Source: an uncultured bacterium
GTDB lineage: Bacteria > Bacillota_I > Bacilli_A > RF39 > UBA660
Assembly: GCA_959020415.1 (NCBI GenBank)
Contig: CAUERX010000035.1
Location: 1-12,808 of the forward strand
Reading direction: 5' to 3'
Length of the DNA: 12,808 nucleotides
Shown: positions 6,487-12,808 of the stretch, in pieces
Numbering within the stretch: position 1 is the stretch's first letter
Layout: each line of letters opens with the position of its first letter
The notes under the pieces: model-generated
Told to the model about the DNA's origin: nothing
What the model saw: the letters and a program-made list of their open reading frames with translations, nothing else
The model's database searches: none
Position numbers and translations under genes: made by a program

Positions 6487-8889
6487 TTATATCTCACTAA
6501 TATATTCAAGCAATTTAATAAACATTTTAATAAACTTTTTATCTAATCCTTGTCTACCAAGTTTTCTAATTTCAATACGCTTCTTTTGAATTGTTAAATC
6601 ACTAAATAATACCGCATCAATCTTTTCCTTCATCTCAGTTGTAATCTGTAAATCACTGATAATTCCTTCAATATCACGATTAATTAAATGAACTGCATCA
6701 ATTTCAATATCTTGTCCTTTACAATTTATAGTAAGTTGACCTACAGTTTTAACACCTTCTACTTCAACCACAAAGTCAGGCCCATCAACGTATGTTTTAA
6801 ATGAAACTTTATCACGATTGCTATAAACCATAACATCTTCAGTTCTTTTAGTATTTCTAAAAACAATTTTATAATTACGTTTATCTGGAATAATTCCACT
6901 CTTACCTTCAACTGATCTAATTATTACACTATAATTACTAGGCAAATAATTATATTCGATTTCTGTTAATAAATAAAAGTCTTTACGATATAAATCGCTT
7001 TGTCCATCATCTTCGAACAATGTATATGTATTATTTTGTCCTGGAAAAATTTGGATTTCCATATTATCTGGTGGTGTTGTATCATTAATATTTTCATTGG
7101 TTCCCATTGGAATAATTGCTCCAGATTTTGCAAATACTGGATACTCTTCATCCCTAAAGAAAGCTACATAATTACGGCCACCAGGAAATTTCTTTCCTGT
7201 AACAAAATCATACCACATACCATCTGGTATATAGAAATTATGAACCACACGATTCATGACATAGTCTTTTTGTGAAACAATTGGAGCAACAAAAAGTTCA
7301 CCACCAAAATAATATTCATTACGATATAAAACATCATCATAAAAGTCTGGTTTAATAAAATAAATTGGCTTAATTAAAGGCTTTCCAAATTTATGATACT
7401 TATAAGCTTCACTATAAATATATGGAACTAATTTATGACGAAGTCGCAAATAATCCTTAACAATCGTATATGTTTTGATATCCCATCTCCAAGGTTCACG
7501 CTTATAGTATTTACCTTTGTCAGCTCCAAATTTTAAAATTGGTGAAAACGTTCCGAGTTGAACAAACCTTGTATATAATTCACCATCTTCTACCCCTTTA
7601 AAATATCCACCAATATCATGAGCCCAGAAACTTACCCCATTATTAAATGCCGAAGCATTATAAAATGGTAATTTTCTAAGTGTACTCCAATTAACTGTCG
7701 TTTTTCCAGAATATAAAACTGGATAACGATGTGGCGCCAACATCATATCATTAGCTAAAACCATCGGACGACGTTTATAATCTCTTTGCATATCATAAAA
7801 TTGATAATGTTTTAGTAAAGCAAGTTCAGATATTTTACTTTCATCAAAAGCATCAAGCCAGAAAAAATCAACTCCGACTGCATCTAAAGGATGAATAAAT
7901 AATTTTAAATAAACATCGATGAATTTTGGATCAAAAGCATTAAATGGAATATCTCCATTTTTATCAGGCTCTAAAAATTTTAAAGCCTCTGCATAATAAA
8001 CATCAACATTGGTAAGTCCTTCTAATGGATTAACATTAAGACCCAAACGTATTCCCTTAGAATGTAAATAGCCAATCATTGCACTTGGATTTTTAAAGTA
8101 TTCATTGTTAAATGTAAATCCAGTCTTCAAATGCTTCTTGCCATCATATTTACGTTTGTGCCAGTCCTTATCAAGTAATACTACTGATAATGGTATTTCT
8201 TTTTTTTCAAAAGTATCTACTAAATCTTTAAGTTCAATATCATCATAATCATTGTTACGGCTCCACCAATTTCCTAAAGCAAATCTTGGAATTAAAGCAG
8301 GATATCCTGTTAAATTATAATAATCATTTAAAGCCTCTTCATAATCCTTATTGTACATAAATAGATAAATATCAACGCTTCCATCTTCACGGGCTACTAC
8401 CGTTCCGTCGGCATTAAAAATGAAATGCTTAGAATCATTCAAACTTGCAAAACCATCAGCTGAAAATAATCCATGTCCCTTAAGAACACCTTCCTGAACA
8501 TTTCCACTCGGAACTCCATAATTACGAACCTCCGGATGACCATAATACCATGCTTTATCAGTTCCAAGCAATTCGACTTTTAAATTCAAAGTTGGATTAA
8601 CTTTCGTTCCCTCAAAAGGTTTATTTTTAGTATATGTTAATTTAAAATACTTTGTACTTAACTCCAAAAAATGAGCATCATCTTTTAAATCAAATTCACA
8701 AGCTGGAAAATCACGATACAAAGCCAGTTCAGTGGGATTATCTAAAAACATCCCATTTGGATTATACTCTAATCTAATTAGCCTTGGTGATAAAACAGTA
8801 AAACGATAATAATCACCTTCAATAACATTACGTCCGTTAGCCTTTACCCTATTGTAATCAATTTTAAATTGTTCGCCTAAATTATACAT
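6487..8889 (-). CDS. Glycoside hydrolase family 31 protein (alpha-glucosidase-like)
   Basis: An 800-aa cytosolic-looking GH31 protein with no signal peptide. It has an N-terminal beta-sandwich (about 1-195), a TIM barrel from RFALGNWWSRN to about 560, beta domains, and a charged helical tail (about 740-800). VGVDFFWLDAFDES contains the expected nucleophile, D346. FWAHDIGGYFKG and LGTFSPILKFGADKG are other GH31 signatures. Where most members have SGD or GGD as the acid/base loop, this one reads YSGKTTVNW with K396. GH31 enzymes usually cleave alpha-glucosides or alpha-xylosides; substrate and activity here are uncertain. It starts 13 bases after the pyruvate kinase-like gene, with AAGGGGCG as ribosome site, and shares its promoter. 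Intracellular sugar release feeding glycolysis would fit the pairing, but that is inference. Confidence 0.92.
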   Translation of the reverse strand: MYNLGEQFKIDYNRVKANGRNVIEGDYYRFTVLSPRLIRLEYNPNGMFLDNPTELALYRDFPACEFDLKDDAHFLELSTKYFKLTYTKNKPFEGTKVNPTLNLKVELLGTDKAWYYGHPEVRNYGVPSGNVQEGVLKGHGLFSADGFASLNDSKHFIFNADGTVVAREDGSVDIYLFMYNKDYEEALNDYYNLTGYPALIPRFALGNWWSRNNDYDDIELKDLVDTFEKKEIPLSVVLLDKDWHKRKYDGKKHLKTGFTFNNEYFKNPSAMIGYLHSKGIRLGLNVNPLEGLTNVDVYYAEALKFLEPDKNGDIPFNAFDPKFIDVYLKLFIHPLDAVGVDFFWLDAFDESKISELALLKHYQFYDMQRDYKRRPMVLANDMMLAPHRYPVLYSGKTTVNWSTLRKLPFYNASAFNNGVSFWAHDIGGYFKGVEDGELYTRFVQLGTFSPILKFGADKGKYYKREPWRWDIKTYTIVKDYLRLRHKLVPYIYSEAYKYHKFGKPLIKPIYFIKPDFYDDVLYRNEYYFGGELFVAPIVSQKDYVMNRVVHNFYIPDGMWYDFVTGKKFPGGRNYVAFFRDEEYPVFAKSGAIIPMGTNENINDTTPPDNMEIQIFPGQNNTYTLFEDDGQSDLYRKDFYLLTEIEYNYLPSNYSVIIRSVEGKSGIIPDKRNYKIVFRNTKRTEDVMVYSNRDKVSFKTYVDGPDFVVEVEGVKTVGQLTINCKGQDIEIDAVHLINRDIEGIISDLQITTEMKEKIDAVLFSDLTIQKKRIEIRKLGRQGLDKKFIKMFIKLLEYISEI

Positions 8890-8902
8890 AAATTCACGCC
8901 CC

Positions 8903-10315
8903 TTATATTTCTTCTATTTTCATAAAATTAGTATGTTTAACCTTTTTGAATGGATAGCCACCTGTGATAATTATTCTATCACCTTGTTTTAATTCAAGTA
9001 ATTTTTCAGCCAATAATACAGCCTTAGCCAAAAAAGTATCAAAATCATAACCATCGACAATAACTGAAACAACCCCAAAATGTAAATTCAAGCTTTTCGC
9101 GATTCTTTCATTTGGTGCTACTGCAATAATTATACAAGGTGGCCTCAAACGGCTCATTTGTTTAGCCGTATAACCCGTACTAGTTGCTACAATAATGGCC
9201 TTTGACTCTAGTTCCAATGCTCCAAGCACCACACTAGATGAAATTGTTCTAGCAATACTTTTACCTTCTGTTTGTAAAGAAGACTGAAAATAATAATCAT
9301 AGTCAATATTCTTTTCCGAAGCCTTAATAATTTTTTCTATTTGTTTAACTGCTGCTACTGGATGTGAACCTTTAGTCGTCTCACCAGTTAATAAAATTGC
9401 GTCAACACATTCAGCCACAGTATTAGCTAAATCTGACACTTCAGAGCGACTTGGAATAATCTCTTTATTTAAAAAACTGTCTAATTCCGCAGAAATAATG
9501 CTTATCTTACCATTTTCGCGGCATTTACGAATGACTGCTCGTTTAATACTTGGTACTTCTTCCATTGAAATTCCAATTGCCAAATCACTACGGGCAATTA
9601 CAATACCATCAGCAGCATCGATAATCTTATCCACCTCTTGTACTGCTCTATCATTTTGTATTTTAGCTAAAACAACCATATGATCATTTTTAAGTTCAAT
9701 CAATAAATCATTTATTTCCAAAACGTCTTCAGCTGTTGTTACATTTGAAATACATAGAAAATCAACGTCCATTTTGCTAGCAAACAATATATCCTCATGA
9801 TCTTGTTTTGTTAAAAACTTTCGATTTAATCTAACTCCAGGTAAGTAAACTTTAGATAAGCTTTCAACTACACCGCCATGAACAACTTCACAAACCGCAA
9901 AATCTAAGCCAATCTCTTCTACCTCTAAAATAACTTTTCCTTCACTTAACTTGATAATTGAATGAAAAGCAAGATCCTTAACTAAATTCGCATAATTAAC
10001 AGAAAATTGAATATCCGTTCCCATAACTGGATTCATATGCATTCTAATGCGTTCACCGGTATGAAATTCAGCTTGACCCTCTTTAAATTCACCAGTGCGA
10101 ATACAAGGTCCTTCTAAATCAAGCATTACTGCCACCGACGAGCTAAGTTTTTGGTTTATTTCCTCAACATCTTCAATTACGCGTTTGCAAAAACCATAAT
10201 CAGAATAACTCATATTAAGACGGATAACATCCGCTCCATTAATTACCATTTCCTCTAAAATGCCAGCACGATAAGTTAAAGGTCCAATGGATGCCACTAC
10301 TTTTGTCTTATTCAT
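8903..10315 (-). CDS. Divergent pyruvate kinase-like protein
   Basis: A 470-aa protein with the pyruvate kinase architecture: TIM barrel starting TKVVASIGPLTY, B domain inserted at about 70-170, and the C-terminal domain found in allosteric kinases (IVATSTGYTAKQMSRLRPPC). Pyruvate kinase makes pyruvate and ATP from phosphoenolpyruvate and ADP. Several residues depart from consensus. LDTKGPEIRTG is LDLEGPCIRTG (L67, E68, C71). KIEN is KIQN (K218 kept, metal ligand Glu is Q220). ARGDLG is ARSDLA (D244 kept). TATQMLxSM is IISAELDSF, removing the conserved Thr. It may be a paralogue with altered catalysis or a regulatory or sugar-phosphate-sensing role. I choose ATG 10315 over GTG 10324 because AGGGTGAT is the ribosome site. 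First gene of an operon with GH31. Confidence 0.85.
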   Translation of the reverse strand: MNKTKVVASIGPLTYRAGILEEMVINGADVIRLNMSYSDYGFCKRVIEDVEEINQKLSSSVAVMLDLEGPCIRTGEFKEGQAEFHTGERIRMHMNPVMGTDIQFSVNYANLVKDLAFHSIIKLSEGKVILEVEEIGLDFAVCEVVHGGVVESLSKVYLPGVRLNRKFLTKQDHEDILFASKMDVDFLCISNVTTAEDVLEINDLLIELKNDHMVVLAKIQNDRAVQEVDKIIDAADGIVIARSDLAIGISMEEVPSIKRAVIRKCRENGKISIISAELDSFLNKEIIPSRSEVSDLANTVAECVDAILLTGETTKGSHPVAAVKQIEKIIKASEKNIDYDYYFQSSLQTEGKSIARTISSSVVLGALELESKAIIVATSTGYTAKQMSRLRPPCIIIAVAPNERIAKSLNLHFGVVSVIVDGYDFDTFLAKAVLLAEKLLELKQGDRIIITGGYPFKKVKHTNFMKIEEI

Positions 10316-10333
10316 TAGTATCACCCTATTATC

Positions 10334-10342
10334 ATTATACCA
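10334..10342 (-). promoter_or_regulatory. Extended -10 promoter of the pyruvate kinase-like gene
   Basis: Minus-strand TTGGTATAAT, with TATAAT at 10334-10339 and TGn before it. No convincing -35 at 17 nt; the T-run at about 10356-10366 occupies that area. It leaves a short leader to the ATG at 10315. Confidence 0.55.
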
Positions 10343-10457
10343 AGTTTTTACATAAAAAAAAAGAAGTTATTTGACAATATATGAAATCTAATACAAGTTT
10401 TAGTAATAATAATGCAAACTAACCCGCGTTGGATGCCCAACATTTTAAGCAAATCAC
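10343..10457. other. Intergenic segment after the DGR reverse transcriptase, with a GC-rich hairpin
   Basis: No gene is seen. Just past the RT stop codon lies GTTGG (10428-10432), loop ATGC, CCAAC (10437-10441), within a small GC-rich patch (about 10421-10441) that stands out from its surroundings. A run of about nine T on the minus strand (10357-10366) lies 60 nt further on without an adjoining stem. The hairpin and the distant T-run do not make a clear terminator, so how DGR transcription ends is unresolved. Confidence 0.45.
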
Positions 10458-11552
10458 TTATTTATTATATTTGCTAAATAAGTTATAACAATTTCCCCAC
10501 TTAAAATGGCCCTTGTAACTAGCAATTATTGATACCGCCTTATCCTCTTTAATTTTATTATTATAAATTAATTTCATCTTGGTCTTAAACATTGTCTTAG
10601 TACTATTTCGTACTTTCATTATTAATTTGTTATTTTTAATATAAAATCGAAACCCTAAAAAATCAATTCCATTTTTACTAACATTAATAATACAAGTTTT
10701 ACTATTTAAAATTAATTTATATTTTTTCATAAATTCCTTGATTACTTTTAAACAATATAATAAGTATTCTTTGTCGTTGCTTAACAATACACCATCATCC
10801 ATATAACGAATATATTTTACTTTTAATTTTTCAACAACATAATGATCCAGCTCATTTAAATAAAAAACTGCTAAAATTTGACTTGTTAAATTACCTATAG
10901 GTAATCCCTTACCTTTTTCATAATATGGAATTTTTTTTAACTCATTAACTTTTTTATGGTCTCCAATTCGCATAAGTTCTTGTTTTACTAGCCTATCTAT
11001 TTCTGAATTAATATATTCTTCATCCGTACTATCAATAATCTTATCTAAAAGAGTTAAAAAACGCTCATCTTTAATCTTACGTCTATACATTGTTTTTAAA
11101 ATATCGTGATCAATATTATAAAAATATTTAGAAACATCGAATTTTAAAGCAAAGATTTCCCCTCCTTTTAGTTGATTCAAATATCGCTTTAAATACTTAA
11201 TACCATAGTGAGTCCCTTTCCCATGCCTCGTTGCTACATTAGTATTAATTAAAGAATTATCCAAAATTTCTATTAATTTATTACCAACCAAATGATTAAT
11301 TAATTTATCACTTATAGTTTGGCTCATAATAATTCTATATTTAGGATCTTTAATTAAAAATATATTATATCTACTTACCTCATAATCATTATCAAACAAT
11401 TGCTTAATCCTAGAAATATTCATAGTATAATATTGTTCAAATTTATAAATTTTTGCTTTATTTTTAGTATTTACACTTATCTGCTTTCGGTAAATAGAAT
11501 TAATATTGGCCACAGTGATCATATCTTTATATATATTACCTACTCTTTTCAC
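10458..11552 (-). CDS. Diversity-generating retroelement reverse transcriptase
   Basis: A 364-aa reverse transcriptase that, with Avd, would make adenine-mutagenised cDNA from the TR RNA. Conserved RT motifs appear in order: RHGKGTHYGIKYLKRYL, FDVSKYFYNID (catalytic D139), GKGLPIGNLTSQ (S224-Q225), YMDD (250-253) and FLGFRF. IGNLTSQ, with SQ where retroviral and group II enzymes differ, is the hallmark of DGR enzymes and is linked to low fidelity opposite A. There is no maturase, DNA-binding or endonuclease domain. The start is GTG at 11552, after GGGTGG. It begins MKRVGNIYKDM, which resembles the usual MKR-GNLYE start of DGR enzymes, and overlaps the avd-like gene by 17 bases. It is the last gene of the cassette. 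Confidence 0.95.
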   Translation of the reverse strand: MKRVGNIYKDMITVANINSIYRKQISVNTKNKAKIYKFEQYYTMNISRIKQLFDNDYEVSRYNIFLIKDPKYRIIMSQTISDKLINHLVGNKLIEILDNSLINTNVATRHGKGTHYGIKYLKRYLNQLKGGEIFALKFDVSKYFYNIDHDILKTMYRRKIKDERFLTLLDKIIDSTDEEYINSEIDRLVKQELMRIGDHKKVNELKKIPYYEKGKGLPIGNLTSQILAVFYLNELDHYVVEKLKVKYIRYMDDGVLLSNDKEYLLYCLKVIKEFMKKYKLILNSKTCIINVSKNGIDFLGFRFYIKNNKLIMKVRNSTKTMFKTKMKLIYNNKIKEDKAVSIIASYKGHFKWGNCYNLFSKYNK

Positions 11553-11880
11553 TATTCATCCACCCATATAAACTTTTAGAAATTTCTATTAAATAATTTC
11601 CTAAAGTCGTGTATTTTTTATAAGAAATATATTTCTTATCGCAAGATATTTTTAAATAAAAATCAATCATTTTAATTTTGGTAATAACTTTTTTTTGAAA
11701 CGTATTTCTATCTTTACCACCACACATATTAGCCATATATACAAATTCTAACATTTCTAAACTATCTTTCTTAATTTTATCTTTCAATATATATTCGGTA
11801 TTAGGAAAATTAGTAACTATTTTATCCAAATATAAAATTGTCTTCTTGATATTGTTCACAATTAATAAATTATCCTTCAT
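11536..11880 (-). CDS. Avd-like DGR accessory variability determinant (four-helix bundle)
   Basis: A 114-aa, Lys-rich, all-helical protein. The pattern fits the Avd/S23-type four-helix-bundle family: FPNTEYILKDKIKKDSLEML for helices 1-2, a short break at MCGGKDRN, KVITKIKMIDFYLKISCDKK for helix 3, and YKKYTTLGNYLIEISKSLYG followed by WM for helix 4. Avd forms a basic pentameric barrel in Bordetella phage BPP-1 that binds RT and the template RNA and is needed for cDNA synthesis. The start shares ATGA with the stop of the MutS-like gene (4-base overlap), with GAGGAG just upstream; its end overlaps the RT gene. Such coupling suggests matched amounts of the three proteins. Assignment rests on pattern, length and context. 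Confidence 0.85.
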   Translation of the reverse strand: MKDNLLIVNNIKKTILYLDKIVTNFPNTEYILKDKIKKDSLEMLEFVYMANMCGGKDRNTFQKKVITKIKMIDFYLKISCDKKYISYKKYTTLGNYLIEISKSLYGWMNSEKSR

Positions 11881-12275
11881 ATTATCTCCTCAATCTTATT
11901 TAATAACGCATCAATATCATCACCTTTTATGTCCAATAATCTCTGATAAATCAAATTTATTCTATCTAAATTAGTTGGCTTCTCTAAATAATTTCGATAT
12001 TTGTTATTATTAAATTTTTTCTTTATGTCTCCATTAGGATTAACAATCAAATAATTAATTTTAAGCATCTGCAGTCTTAAAATAACTTTATTTAAAGCAA
12101 TAATTGGAAAACCAACTTTTGTAATATTAGAAGTTTTTTTTATTTTATAATTAAATAATGTATTCAAAATATAAGCATCATCGCCCAATACTTCATAAAA
12201 ATTACCACATTTAATCAAAATAATATACTCAAGATATTTTTCTTTCTTTAAAAAATAAGTTTCTTTTAATTTCAT
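11877..12275 (-). CDS. Small protein like MutS mismatch-binding domain I (DGR accessory)
   Basis: A 132-aa protein whose residues about 14-80 follow MutS domain I. YLEYIILIKCGNFYEVLGDD matches the family's LLFFRVGDFYELFgeDA, then KKTSNITKVGFP matches LTkR...maGvP, ALNKVILRL matches the YL.rL helix, and INYLIV the final strand. F26 and E28 occupy the Phe-x-Glu positions by which MutS stacks on and contacts a mismatched base. The connector, core, clamp and ATPase domains of MutS (about 850 aa) are absent. Residues 80-132 are a Lys/Asn-rich linker and a helix. A MutS-like (MSL) accessory class with DGRs has, as I recall, been reported, but its function is not established. ATG 12275 follows GGAGGTATAAT and directly follows the TR transcript terminator. 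Confidence 0.75.
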   Translation of the reverse strand: MKLKETYFLKKEKYLEYIILIKCGNFYEVLGDDAYILNTLFNYKIKKTSNITKVGFPIIALNKVILRLQMLKINYLIVNPNGDIKKKFNNNKYRNYLEKPTNLDRINLIYQRLLDIKGDDIDALLNKIEEII

Positions 12276-12286
12276 ATTATACCTCC

Positions 12287-12321
12287 AAAAATAAAAGCAG
12301 CATCAAAATAAGACACTGCTT
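12287..12321 (-). terminator. Intrinsic terminator between the TR RNA and the DGR genes
   Basis: Minus-strand AGCAGTGTC (12312-12320), loop TTATTTT, GATGCTGCT (12296-12304) give a 9-bp stem with two wobbles, plus one closing A-T pair. TTTTATTTTT follows. It lies 11 nt before the start of the MutS-like gene, just ahead of its ribosome site. It would release a TR RNA and allow only part of transcription to reach the protein genes. Confidence 0.75.
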
Positions 12322-12475
12322 AATTACAAGTACTAACGAGATTTTTACTGTTTCAATTTCTTACTAAAGCCTAAAATCCGTCCTTGCTTCTTTTTCCTAA
12401 CACCTGGTTAGAGGAACAATATATGTTCTCCATCTTTTCATTATGACCACGTTGGTTCATAATCCATAGTTTTTA

Positions 12476-12595
12476 GAGAAATGGCGCCACGCCGGGCGTA
12501 GTATTGTTAGCGTTGTTGTTGTTGAGGTTACCGTCGGAATTGACATTGAACACATTGTTCGAGTTGCCACTATACGGCGAAAGCAAAACGCGTCA
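12476..12595 (-). repeat. DGR template repeat (TR)
   Basis: Read on the minus strand in one frame this spells SPYSGNSNNVF, NVNSDGNLNNNNANNTTPGV and APFL, the style of a DGR variable region at the C terminus of a C-type-lectin-like target. There are 12 Asn codons (8 AAC, 4 AAT) between 12503 and 12565. Changing A in AAC/AAT yields NNC/NNT codons, many residues and no stops. The 3' end (12483-12499) is almost pure G+C, as expected of the initiation-of-mutagenic-homology segment. In-frame stops TGA (12593-12595) and TAA (12473-12475) bracket it and no start or ribosome site serves it, so it is a template, not a gene. Outer limits are approximate without the matching VR, which is absent here. Confidence 0.88.
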
Positions 12596-12739
12596 TACTT
12601 TTTTATATTGCCCCTTTTTCACATAAAGTGAGAGGTTCCCCATACCCACCTCGAAGTTTTCACTTCTACCAACTTATATTTACACAATTGCACGGTAGGC
12701 TACGCCTCCGCGCTTTTCGAACTTCAAAGAAGTTCGCTA

Positions 12740-12768
12740 ATCATACTTTCTATATTTGACCTTGTCAA
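12740..12768 (-). promoter_or_regulatory. Consensus promoter of the DGR template RNA and operon
   Basis: Minus-strand TTGACA (12763-12768), exactly 17 nt, TATGAT (12740-12745): one base from perfect sigma-A consensus. The predicted start at 12733-12735 falls at the first bases of the leader hairpin. TTGAC-AAG-GTCAA (12756-12768), a perfect dyad, overlaps the -35 and could be an operator. Confidence 0.85.
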
Positions 12769-12808
12769 GACTAGTGTGTAAATTTCTATAATATTTTTTA
12801 AATTGTCA
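12769..12808. other. Right edge, AT-rich, no gene seen
   Basis: Forty bases upstream of the DGR promoter with no open frame or clear structure. The DGR target gene could lie beyond this edge or elsewhere in the genome. Confidence 0.4.

Larger units (their letters stand above)
12287..12735 (-). ncRNA. Predicted DGR template RNA (5' leader, TR, spacer)
   Basis: From a promoter-predicted start at about 12733-12735 to the terminator at 12287 gives a transcript of about 450 nt. Leader stems: CGAACTTC/GAAGTTCG (12718-12736); a 10-bp stem with one bulge and one G-U pair (12690-12713); GAAGT-GAAA-ACTTC with a GNRA tetraloop (12653-12666); and GAGGT/ACCTC (12632-12652). After the TR come TTATGA/TCATAA with an inner CC-A/T-GG (12441-12462), GAACA/TGTTC (12414-12428) and CTAAC/GTTAG (12397-12411). 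In the Bordetella DGR the sequence 3' of TR folds and primes cDNA synthesis; the same job is inferred for 12322-12472. Exact ends are predictions. Confidence 0.7.

Noticed and set aside
6275..6589. Plus-strand 104-aa open frame
   Set aside because: It is antisense to the T-box leader, the leuS promoter and a terminator, all of which are well supported on the minus strand.
10421..10441. Integron attC-like site (GTTRRRY and RYYYAAC)
   Set aside because: The match follows from one short palindrome; there is no second pair of sites, no integrase and no cassette array.
10458..11552. Group II intron or retron reverse transcriptase
   Set aside because: There is no maturase or endonuclease domain and no intron domain V-like structure, and the enzyme has the DGR-specific IGNLTSQ motif with an Avd-like partner and a TR.
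11877..12275. Truncated remnant of a housekeeping mutS
   Set aside because: It has its own ribosome site, an ATGA overlap with avd, intact reading and a distinct C-terminal helix. It is very divergent from MutS outside the core motif, so a dedicated small protein is more likely.
12476..12595. Coding exon or the target gene itself
   Set aside because: In-frame stops bracket it, no start codon with a ribosome site serves it, and it lies between a promoter and a terminator as an RNA template would.

Overview
This is a low-GC window that uses TGA as a stop and TGG for Trp. The gene families and the T-box leader point to a Bacillota genome, probably a gut-type Bacilli or Erysipelotrichia-like lineage; that placement is inference. 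Every gene I can support lies on the minus strand, so transcription runs from high to low coordinates.

Right end (10458-12808): a diversity-generating retroelement (DGR), the main finding. In transcription order it has a consensus promoter (TTGACA, 17 nt, TATGAT; 12740-12768), a chain of hairpins that begins at the predicted transcript start, and a GC-rich, Asn-codon-rich template repeat (TR, about 12476-12595). A hairpin-rich spacer and an intrinsic terminator (12287-12321) follow, then three overlapping genes. These are a small protein resembling MutS domain I that keeps the Phe-x-Glu motif, an Avd-like four-helix-bundle protein, and a DGR-type reverse transcriptase (IGNLTSQ, YMDD). The matching variable repeat and its target gene are not in the window.

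Middle (6435-10342): a two-gene operon from an extended -10 promoter, encoding a divergent pyruvate kinase-like protein that lacks several catalytic consensus residues and a GH31 glycosidase with Lys at the usual acid/base position, closed by a terminator. Next comes a T-box (specifier CTT, Leu) controlling a small membrane protein and leuS (3408-6414), also closed by a terminator.

Left part (688-3326): a decayed locus holding the C-terminal fragment of a type VII secretion EssC-like ATPase and a frameshifted LiaF-like protein. It is followed by a tightly overlapped operon of rnhB, an unknown 82-aa protein and an MBL-fold hydrolase.

Left end (1-687): no gene. It holds a perfect 85-bp inverted repeat (55-139 and 595-679), each arm carrying a 22-bp palindrome, around 455 bp of very AT-rich DNA that is itself a series of nested inverted repeats.

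Working model for the DGR: one promoter gives a TR RNA of about 450 nt plus read-through mRNA for the three proteins. RT with Avd would copy TR with errors at adenines, and the MutS-like protein may act on mismatched cDNA or heteroduplex during transfer to a target gene elsewhere. That last role is a hypothesis.
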